From the NCBI GenBank assembly GCA_900404475.1, contig OUQQ01000554.1, forward strand, positions 1 to 13,468: 13,468 bases of DNA, read 5' to 3'. Each line of letters starts with the position of its first letter. Positions within the stretch are counted from its first letter, which is position 1. Made by a program: the position numbers and the translations under genes. A model generated the notes under the pieces. It ran no database searches. It was not told the origin of the DNA and saw nothing but the letters and a program-made list of their open reading frames with translations. Below, one piece after another: positions 1-7,644 of this stretch. This DNA comes from Spongospora subterranea (lineage: Eukaryota; Endomyxa; Phytomyxea; Plasmodiophorida; Plasmodiophoridae).

Positions 1-168
1 ATAGTAGATAGGGATCGACACCGATAGAGATTAGATAGGGATCGACAACGATACAGATTAGATAGGGATCTACAACGATAGATATTTGATAGGGATCGAC
101 AACGATAGAAATTAGATAGGGATCGACACCGCTAGAGATCCGATAGGGATTGACACTGCTAAGGAACC
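1..168. repeat. 27-bp minisatellite, about six copies
   Basis: A tandem array with a strict 27-bp period. Copies start at 7, 34, 61, 88, 115 and 142, each beginning GATAGGGAT. Copies differ by a few substitutions and the last is degenerate and incomplete. The left end runs off the window, so the true copy number is unknown. The period is a multiple of three. On the minus strand one frame is open through the whole array and would give a nine-residue repeat of the type ISIVVDPYL, so a coding repeat belonging to a gene to the left cannot be excluded. No start codon or other support for translation is visible. Confidence 0.93.
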
Positions 169-355
169 CAAGATGGTTTCACCTTATCGAACCGGCATCT
201 GAAAGGAAGTACGGTACATTGAGTGTTGTATGGGCTTAACACGCATGTGAAAGGAGATGTTGTCGAAGACATTCAACCTGATATGTGTTGCATAGTTCTT
301 GAAATTTTCGCCTAATTCCGAGGTCGCTCTACGTTGGCACAATTGTTGTCCGTGA

Positions 356-610
356 GTATGCGAAAAGGTCACGAATATCACACTGCCGAATTTCAATCGA
401 AAGCGTTTGCTTCAATTAAACCCAACCATTCATTTAACATTTCAATGTGATATATCAAACACATCAGTCCCCGGTTTGTATCCAATGGGAACTGTCATCC
501 CCATTTACTTTTTCAACACAACCTTCCAGAGCTATGAAATATCAGTCCTTACTCCAGCTCTACATCTGAACCGTCGGTTTATGAAGTCACAACAGCGCAT
601 TGTTATCTGA
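356..610 (+). CDS. possible terminal exon of an unrecognised gene
   Basis: An open frame of about 84 codons ends in TGA at 608-610 and lacks a convincing start, so it is read as a possible last exon. The visible text (ITLPNFNRKR, then IHLTFQCDI, VPGLYPMGTVIPIYFF and a C-terminal RRFMKSQQRIVI) has alternating hydrophobic residues typical of beta-strands. An AATAAA lies 27 nt after the stop, which supports a plus-strand transcript ending here. Upstream exons between 170 and 355 could not be assigned, because both strands have short open frames there. No family was recognised. Confidence 0.3.
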   Translation, partial: VCEKVTNITLPNFNRKRLLQLNPTIHLTFQCDISNTSVPGLYPMGTVIPIYFFNTTFQSYEISVLTPALHLNRRFMKSQQRIVI

Positions 611-636
611 TATCAAGATGACTATCTAAAAGCTGC

Positions 637-642
637 AATAAA
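637..642 (+). promoter_or_regulatory. poly(A) signal AATAAA after the 610 stop
   Basis: Canonical AATAAA 27 nt downstream of the TGA at 608-610, at the usual distance for a compact eukaryotic 3' end. A motif match only. Confidence 0.4.
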
Positions 643-712
643 AAGACGCACCAGGACATCCTATCAACGGTTGTCAAATATACAAAAATCAACGACGACA
701 TGATTGTATAAT

Positions 713-718
713 TTTATT
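713..718 (-). promoter_or_regulatory. minus-strand poly(A) signal AATAAA
   Basis: The plus strand reads TTTATT here, giving AATAAA on the minus strand 85 nt beyond the proposed stop of the minus-strand gene at 803. It faces the plus-strand signal at 637-642, which fits two convergent genes sharing a short 3' region. Confidence 0.4.
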
Positions 719-802
719 GACAAAAATCATTGAGCTGAAGAAAAACGCAGTACCCTCTGTTTTGTTATTTAACACGTCTCTTTTTGAGAGTGGTCGCTCT
801 GT

Positions 803-1698
803 TCATGGGAATCTGTTTAGGCTTTGTCTGATGCGAAGAGATCTTGAACTGTTTGCGGATTGAACTTGTCCGCCTGTGGTGGTCGCCCAATTTGCCATAT
901 CCATTTTTACACTATTCGACGCTTTCTGAACAGAGAATACCAGTTAAATAACCTCAAAAATCACGGGACACCTCCAGTTTCTCGCACAATGATTCTGTCG
1001 GGTATGTACATATTTTTGACAAAATCGAAACGATTGGCAATAACTACTTCTGCAGAGAAACTCTGGTTCATGGGACGCAATTGTAGCATCGCAGTAGAAT
1101 ACGCTTTTCGTCGAAAGTTGCATTCGCCACACAAACCCGGTCGCAATGTTGCTTTGTGGTCAATGAAATCAATGTGGCTCCGTATTTCAGGGATTCGCTT
1201 CGTGGCCAGTGACTGCCTGGTCGTCGGTTCCAACCGACATACGACGTTATCACGTGCAGAAACAAAAACACCATCAATTTGATCGAAGAGGGACTGGTGT
1301 TCAGGTAATCCCAGAGCGGCATCGGGTTTTCCCCGAACCCCTATGAACCGGTTTTGCAACCGTAGCCAAGTATTTAGCCCAGAATCCAGTGTTGCTTTGG
1401 GTGGTGCTGCTCCAAACAGTGTGTGTTATGCAGGAACCTGACTACAGTACCACTTCAATCATGACCCGGACGGGTCGCATCCCCCCACTGGGGGCTAACG
1501 TTGCCTGTTCACGTTCCACAGATATGCAGTCCCCCGAATCGGACGTCACTGTGCTGTCGTGTAACGGGTGTGTAGCCACTCTGCGACATCACTCCAATGT
1601 ACCCGTCATACCCTCTTGGGAATACCTTCATCATCTTGAACCAATTGGTTCTCCTCGTGCTGGCCATCGAACAGGTTCCCGTTCTCGTTCCCTGCCAT
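803..1698 (-). CDS. unrecognised protein, four proposed exons, about 234 residues
   Basis: Not assigned to any family. The proposed start is ATG at 1698 (MAGNENGNLF, an acidic, Gln/Asn-rich N-terminus). Proposed exons are 1698-1626, 1578-1489, 1406-988 and 925-803, with introns of 47, 82 and 62 nt; all phases fit. The third exon is the strongest part: about 139 codons open, including TWLRLQNRFIGVRGKPDA, a KRIPEIRSHIDFIDHK stretch and a LCGEC pair that could help bind zinc. The last exon is Ser/Gln-rich and basic and ends SLRIRQSLNRFP. The exon 2 boundaries are the least certain, because another frame is also open at 1580-1510. The gene is divergent from the RGS gene, with 207 bp between the two start codons, and ends convergent with the left-hand plus-strand exon. 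A minus-strand AATAAA follows the stop. Confidence 0.5.
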
Positions 1699-1905
1699 AG
1701 TATACTCAGCATGCCTTGCTTCTACTGTTCTACAGAGCAAACGGAGACACTCATTCCAACCATGATCAAACGTCTACTCAATTTTTCCTTTTGCGTGTGA
1801 ATTGGGTTGTATGCCTTCCTGTAAGGAAAATGGCGGGAAAGTCAAATCGGGGAAACCAAATCTGTACCTTGATCCGAAAATGATCTTAGCAACCGTCTCT
1901 GACTC
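1699..1905. promoter_or_regulatory. divergent intergenic region, likely shared promoter
   Basis: 207 bp between the minus-strand start at 1698 and the plus-strand start at 1906. No TATA box or repeated motif stands out. Its promoter role is inferred only from the divergent arrangement. Confidence 0.4.
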
Positions 1906-3357
1906 ATGGATCATCATACCCATCTTGCCCACAAATCATCTGCACGAACTGAACGAGTGAATGCAATGTCCCCCCTGTATACTATCGGCTTAGGCTTCAG
2001 TGTTGCCCATATTGTCCCGTTTAGTTTATTATTCCTTTTCTGGCGTAGGCGCAACAAGACTCCAATTCGATATCGTCAACCAAAAGTTATTCTGATTGCG
2101 ATCATGTTTGGACAGGCATGGTCATTATATATCAGTATATCCGCTCTTGATTTTCCATGGACATATGCAGAACGAGCAATCATTCAATATAGCTTATTAT
2201 CGTGCTTCATTGATACATTTACAGCGTTTGGATTTGCAACTTTTATCGCCTTCAGCCGGACATTACAGCAAGCACAATTTTCGGCTTCATTGGGCAAAGA
2301 CCCAGAGCGGTTGGCCGCAGCAGTTTTATCGGATTCTAGAGCTCGATTCCTGATGAGTGGCCGTTTTGCAGTGTTTTTCGTTGTCACCAGCTGTCTGATT
2401 TTGCTCGTTGTGCAGGTCGCTCTTTTGCTACAGCGACCTGCCTTATTCACCATGCGTGCACTTTCTGCTTATTCTGATCGATCGTCAGGTGCATTGATGG
2501 TTGGAGTTTTTTCTAATTACAAAATCTCCGTATCCTGTTTGTTCTTCTTGGTTTCAGCATATAGCCTTCGTATTACTGCTGATAATTTCGGTATTAAGGC
2601 CTCGATGAAGCGAATAAGCGCCCTTTTCATCATCGGGTATGTTGTATATTTTATTTCTGCCGCTTTCATGCCAGTCGAACGTCTTTCGTATATGAACTTC
2701 TTCTATGTCATCATGGTCCAATTAATATCTATTGAGTAAGGCCGTATTTATATATCAGTTGGTCGATCAGGACTCATTCAGAATCGACTTTTCAGAGCTG
2801 CTTTTGCGCCTTTACTATTGTCGTATCGCTCAGAAGATCGTCAAATCTTTCTTGCTGCAGCCGCCAGTTCAACGTCTCAATTTGAGCGATTCCTACTAAC
2901 CAAGAAGGGTTTGGACCAGTTTCAGAAACATTTGATTCGTGAGCGCGCTGTGGAAAACCTTCTGTTTTGGACAGATGCTACGCAGTTCAAATCGCGATTT
3001 CAGAATCGAACAGTGGAAGAGAATGCGAATTGGGCTGATACCATGTATGCGACATATTTGGCCCCCGATTCCATGATGGAGGCGAATCTAGATGCCGAAA
3101 CATTACAATACTTCAGGACGCTGTTGTTTCCGAAAGGCATGATCAGCACAGATCATCTGGAGCCAAACATCTTCCAGGAGGCGTCCGATCGTTTGTTGGA
3201 GCTGATGAAATACGATTCACTCATGAGGTTTTGTAGACAAAACCCCGAATCGTGGCAAGAATTTTTGAGCTTGGACCACGAAGTTCGATGCATGTCGCAA
3301 GTTCATGCGTCTGACCGTGTCGACAGGCAAGATTACGTGGCGATTCGTTTCGAGTGA
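1906..3357 (+). CDS. seven-transmembrane protein with C-terminal RGS domain
   Basis: The predicted protein has 463 residues from two exons, 1906-2735 and 2796-3357, joined across a 60-nt intron (GTAAGG...TTTTCAG) that removes an in-frame TAA. Start: first ATG after an in-frame TGA at 1900; Met21 is an alternative. Seven hydrophobic segments lie near residues 24-46, 60-80, 92-117, 154-176, 206-223, 237-254 and 263-285, with basic loops such as FWRRRN after the first. The RGS domain follows directly, about residues 304-431, with the typical helices: FERFLLTKKGLDQFQKHL, then ENLLFWTDATQFK, then IFQEASDRLLELMKYDSLMRF. RGS domains speed GTP hydrolysis by G-alpha subunits. The same order, membrane receptor-like half then cytosolic RGS, is known from plant AtRGS1 and from fungal and protist proteins. 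It is expected at the plasma membrane controlling heterotrimeric G-protein signalling; the ligand is unknown. A short tail of about 30 residues follows the domain. Confidence 0.9.
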
Positions 3358-3655
3358 TTCTCATTGAGATATATATATATTCACGTTACAATGCTGGGCA
3401 TCGTTCTTTGACCTCTGCGATGGCGATAAATTCTTTGACTGACAATCCAGTTCCATAAACTGTATTCCAACTTGTCATAGTAATAGTGAGAGTAGAACAA
3501 TGTGAGATATTTGTGTCGGCAGATGTTGAGCTGGATAAAAAAAGATTGCAGTTGATGGGGATATTCGACGACGACGTACTACATTGATCGGTGAATCTGG
3601 GTGGAGGGCAGTTCCCGGGTTGACTTGATCCGATTGCCTGACGACTCGCACAACC
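3358..3655. other. intergenic spacer between RGS and coiled-coil/TH1 genes
   Basis: 298 bp holding the 3' end of the RGS gene and presumably the promoter of the next gene. A short run of alternating AT lies at 3368-3380. No exact AATAAA is visible. The next start codon sits in a favourable context (ACAACCATGGC). Confidence 0.5.
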
Positions 3656-6624
3656 ATGGCTGAATCGTACGATAATTCGTCAACCACGACCAGCCGAGAT
3701 CTGATATATTCACCCATCCGGCGCGACGATTCCGACTCGGCGATCAAGATCGCACATCTGCAGGAGCTGATTCAGGCGCTGGACGGTCTGGCGTTGAAGA
3801 CCCATTCCGGGGTCAACGTCTACCCATCCTGGATCCTCGACGACGTCAAAAGTCTCTATCAGCTACTACGCGCGACCTTTGACCAGGTCTCCTCGGGTGG
3901 TCGTGTTCTAACGACTCGCGACGACATCGTGGGACGATTGCACAAAATCAGGACCGGATTGAGCGAGCTATCAACGACGACGACCAGAACGTATCGATCC
4001 CGAAGCCCATCCCCCAAGCGATTAACGCATCTGTTCGAGCACATTCCTGGATCGCAATACTGCCGGAAGTTCTTCCACACGCAGAAGGAGCATGGGCGAC
4101 AATACCACACGCCTGGTCCACCGAATCCATCGGATACGGCCCATGATCACAGCTCGAGGCGTTGGTTGAAGGAGACGTGGCTGGAGGCGATTCGACCTCG
4201 CCATCGTCATAAGGTTGGTTGATGAAATCGGCCCCCGCGATCGATTCCGAACCGGGGATGTAGACCAGGCGACGGCAATCGAAAACCACGACCAAGCTGG
4301 AATTGCTTCTCGATCGAACGGACCAGTTGGAGAGCCGATTACAGGACGAGCTGCGGCGCGAGCTGCGAACGGAGCAGTTCCTGGGCAAGCTGAGGGAAGG
4401 TAAAGGGCGATTGTCGGAACGGTTGATCTGGTGTTGGGCGACTGACTCTGATGATGACGAAGAGGATCGATTGGGGTTCCAGCGCATGTTGGATAAGCTG
4501 GATTACCTTGGCGAGTGCATATTGTGCAATCGCTCGACCGATACGGGGCGTCGATCACCATCGCCACCGGACCCACCGCCTCCGACGACTCGCGTTGTCG
4601 TTGACCACGCGCGTATCGACGACCTGGAACGGGAGCTGAATAAGGCGAACTCACAGGCGATCAACGATCTGGCAGTGAAAGAGGGTAATCGAGATCATTC
4701 GCGGAAAACGCGGGGTCAATGGATGATATGTTGTGTGGTCGTCGCTGTTGTTCAGGTCGAATCAGTTCCCTAAACCAAGAGCTGTTGGAAGCGAGAAGAC
4801 AGGTCGACGAACTGCGACGAGCCAAGCTAGAATTAGAGAACGAGCTGGCACAAAATCGAGCGAACGATGCGGTGGCGAACGGCAATCAGCAACAGCTACA
4901 GGAAAGGATCCAGAGGTTCATTGTTATCAGTTTGTTTTTTGTCAGTTTCGATTTGAGATGGCCCATTCAGACTGGAAGAGAGCTTGAAGAAGCATTGCAG
5001 GGCAGAGAAACGACTTGAACGGCACGAGAAGGAGCTGAACGATGAGATCGCCGATCTTCAACAGCAGTTGGGCGATCTGAGAACGGCTCTGGCCAGGTTT
5101 GATATAGGGATTGCCCTACACCGATCCCACCGATGTGCCATTCAGATCGAAACAGCGGGAGGACGACCTGATCGCCGAGAGGGCACGAGCTCCAGCCGTT
5201 CCCGAACCGATTCCGACCAAACCTGAGCCCGTTCAGCAAAACCGATTTCATCGGGTCGTCATTTCGGTAATATCGATCTGATCCACAATACGCCTTTCCG
5301 TTCGCCCTAAAATTGCAATGTATTCTCAGGCGCTGTTCAGACATTTCCTGGACAAGTTCAGGAAAGAGAGCAAGGCCAGAGCAGATCTGCAATCGACGTT
5401 GTCATCGTAATCAATATCGGGGGGTTTATGTGATCGTCTGGAACCGACGCCGTCTTCCCTCCTAGGGTCTCGAGCGCGCTCGAACGCGCCCAGCAATTGC
5501 ATCGCCTGGAGCTGGACAGTATTCGCAGCCAATCGCTGCTGGACACGAACGCCCTGATCGACGCCCGCGATCGCCAGGCGATCGACAACGATCGCCTGCA
5601 AGACCAGCTGGCGCGAGCGCAATCGGAACACGCCGAGCTGGAGCGCCGATTCACAACCACGCTGGAATTGACCAAACGAAAATCGGTGGAGGAGATCGCG
5701 GCGCTACAGATGCAGCTAATGGTCGTGGATCAGTCGAAAGTCATCGTTAGATCGCCGTCGATCGCCGTATTGTTATTTGACCCGGTGGTTTTTTTGTCGC
5801 TGAGTTCAGGAGCCGCCCGTCGATCTGAACGCGTTCAACAAGATGGCGGGCGATGCGTTCCAAGGCGATTATCTGCACCTGGCTGACGCCCCGTCTGTTT
5901 TGCACATCATGTTCGAGCATGGAGATGAACGAGGTCGCCCCGTTTCCTTTTCTGGTTCTGGTTATCGATAATCCCAATAACTCGATTTGCTTTGGTTTCG
6001 GGTTTAGTGCTGTTCTCGGATCGGATCGAGAAACTCAACCACCGGAACTTCCGGGAGAAGCGGATCCTGATGATCGGGCAACACTCGATCTACCTGCTGA
6101 TGGTGAAGGGGATGGAGGTGAAACGGGTGATGAAGGTCGAGGATATCGACAAGGTGACGATGTCGCGCCGATGCGCCGATCACCTCGTGATCCATCATCG
6201 GTCCGAAGAAGGTCGGCACCGGATCTGTTCTGGGGTGTCGTCCCTTGAATCGCCCCCTTTGATCAATTCTCTGATTTGTGGTGCAGATATATTCCTGATC
6301 TCGTCAAAGCGTTTCGAGGTGGGATCAAACCGCGTTTCAGATTTTGGTTGAGGATTGTTTTTCTGAAAACGCGTGCGCCTTTTGCAGATCATGTATTTCC
6401 TCATGAACGCGTTCAAGAGGAAGACGTCCACCGATATTAAGTACCATTTCGCGGAAAGGTATAAGCTACGCTCCAATCGTGCAATGGGCAGATCCAGTTC
6501 CCAACCGGCTACGTTTGTGTTCAGGTTCTACGTTGAGGATCGCGATATGCATTATAGGCTCGTTGAAATACCCGACACAACAACGGTTAAACTTGGGAAA
6601 TCGGTCGTATTAGGTCCGACATGA
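3656..6624 (+). CDS. coiled-coil protein with C-terminal myosin-tail TH1 domain, 11 exons
   Basis: Proposed exons: 3656-4213, 4264-4684, 4756-4915, 4971-5096, 5146-5266, 5330-5406, 5466-5739, 5810-5933, 6008-6211, 6287-6318 and 6388-6624. They join in frame to 777 residues. Introns are 49-75 nt. The N-terminus is Ser/Thr-rich with a short helical part (IAHLQELIQALDGLAL) and basic SPSPK/RSPSPP patches. A broken coiled coil runs from about residue 200 to 575, for example RISSLNQELLEARRQVDELR and RLEESLKKHCRAEKRLERHE. About residues 586-730 match the TH1 (class I myosin tail) domain: GDYLHLADAPSVLHIMF, VLFSDRIEKLNHRN, a RILMIGQHSIYLL strand, DKVTMSRRCADHLVIHH and RFEIMYFLMNAFKRK. TH1 domains bind acidic phospholipid. 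There is no motor domain, IQ motif or P-loop, so this is not a myosin. A membrane-attached structural or adaptor role is inferred. Least certain: the junction at 4213/4264, and a possible extra intron starting at 4400. Confidence 0.83.
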
Positions 6625-6749
6625 TGATCATACGGGAATCATTTAAAAATCTACCCAGTAAATTCCATAGAATTATCACTAACAGTGAACGGCAAACGAG
6701 TCGGTGTCGATGTTGGTCAAATTGTTTTTCGGACGAATCATATTTATAG
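6625..6749. other. convergent 3' spacer
   Basis: 125 bp between the stop of the coiled-coil/TH1 gene and the minus-strand stop of the Rab-like gene. It has no exact AATAAA on either strand, so both genes must use variant signals or overlap at their 3' ends. Confidence 0.55.
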
Positions 6750-7581
6750 TCACGTTTTGGCCATCAGTCGCGTTAACATCTGGTTGACAACGGCGTCAAT
6801 GTTCTCTCCTGTTTTCGCTGATGCAATCCAATGCGATAGGCTCCATCGAGCTGTCTGCAATGTTTTTGTGAGAGTCAATAACGCGAACGGTGTTTACAGA
6901 TTTCCCCGAATGGGTCGACCTGTTCTTCGGCGTCTTGGACTGATATGTTGGCAAGCTCATTGAGGTCAGATTTGAGGCCGACCACTATTGCCACACACGA
7001 TGGGTAGCACCTCAGCATTTCATTACGCCAGAACGCAACCTGATCACATTGCCCACTCAGTTGACGACATTCTTGGTGAATTTCGTTCGTTGACCAACTT
7101 CTCTAAACGATGCCTCGTTGGTTCGGTCGTATGTTATGATTGCTCCCTGCGCGCGCACGTGTTAACCTGGGTTGGCGCAATCACGATTGGGTGGAGTGTA
7201 CGTTGATATTATCGTAGAGATGCTGTACGACAGGTTTAAACCTCTCATGCCCTCCACACGACCACAAGTTCAACGTGACATATTCCCTATATTGACCACT
7301 TGAATCATTTGACATATCTCGTTGCTCTACGATGACCCCTCAACTTACTCCTGAAACTGCATTTCTTTAATGAAAAGTTCTGCACCCAATGTGGGAATGT
7401 GTTTGTTTGGAAACTCCTCACTGAGAATGCTGATGAACACTAATGAAAAACGTCTCATGGATGTGGTTATGATGAATGGGACGCACCGGCTCACTAATGC
7501 CGTCTTGCCTGAGCCAGACGCCCCAACGATCAAAACCTGGATTTGCCGACCCCCATTCTTACCTGCTCGTGTTTTCAACAT
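6750..7581 (-). CDS. Rab-like small GTPase with degenerate G motifs
   Basis: Minus-strand exons 7581-7487, 7429-7349, 7286-7202, 7146-7099, 7039-6920 and 6854-6750 join in frame to 177 residues. Introns are 55-65 nt. The Ras/Rab fold is clear: P-loop GASGSGKT (residues 20-27), RILSEEFPNKHIPTLGAE with switch Thr45, LWSCGGHERFKP at the switch II position, GAIITYDRTNEASF, VAFWRNEM, VGLKSDLNE and ASAKTGENIDAVVNQML. Three positions differ from active GTPases: DxxG is SCGG (Asp68 to Ser), the catalytic Gln is His72, and NKxD is LKSD (Asn125 to Leu). The P-loop Lys-Thr and the SAK motif are kept. The protein ends RLMAKT with no Cys for prenylation, as in Rab-like proteins that work without a lipid anchor. 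Guanine binding may be weak or altered. The first intron could be left in without breaking the frame. The gene lies 63 bp behind the hydrolase gene on the same strand. Confidence 0.85.
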
Positions 7582-7644
7582 GACACTAATTTCGATATGT
7601 ACCGGTTATCGATCCCGCTCAGTCCGAATATAGCAGTCGTAGAG
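7582..7644 (-). promoter_or_regulatory. 63-bp spacer between hydrolase stop and Rab-like start
   Basis: This whole gap must hold the 3' end of the hydrolase mRNA and the start region of the Rab-like mRNA, unless their transcripts overlap. No AATAAA follows the hydrolase stop inside it. Confidence 0.5.

Noticed and set aside
1..168. Could the 27-bp array be a CRISPR?
   Set aside because: The copies are directly adjacent with no unique spacers, and the window is eukaryotic.
2736..2758. A 23-nt intron ending at the first CAG after the donor in the RGS gene.
   Set aside because: It shifts the frame. The 60-nt intron ending at 2795 restores it and has a better pyrimidine tract.
3859..4654. Long minus-strand open frames opposite the first exons of the coiled-coil/TH1 gene (up to 210 codons).
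   Set aside because: They are low-complexity Ser/Arg/Pro-rich shadows of the plus-strand exons, which carry a good start context and splice in phase into recognisable domains.
6685..7206. Plus-strand open frames of 72-92 codons.
   Set aside because: They lie opposite the Rab-like exons, whose minus-strand reading gives clear GTPase motifs.
7421..7486. Acceptor at 7421 for the first Rab-like intron (66 nt).
   Set aside because: It keeps frame but deletes three residues before FPNKHIP. The acceptor at 7430 gives the spacing normal for Rab proteins.
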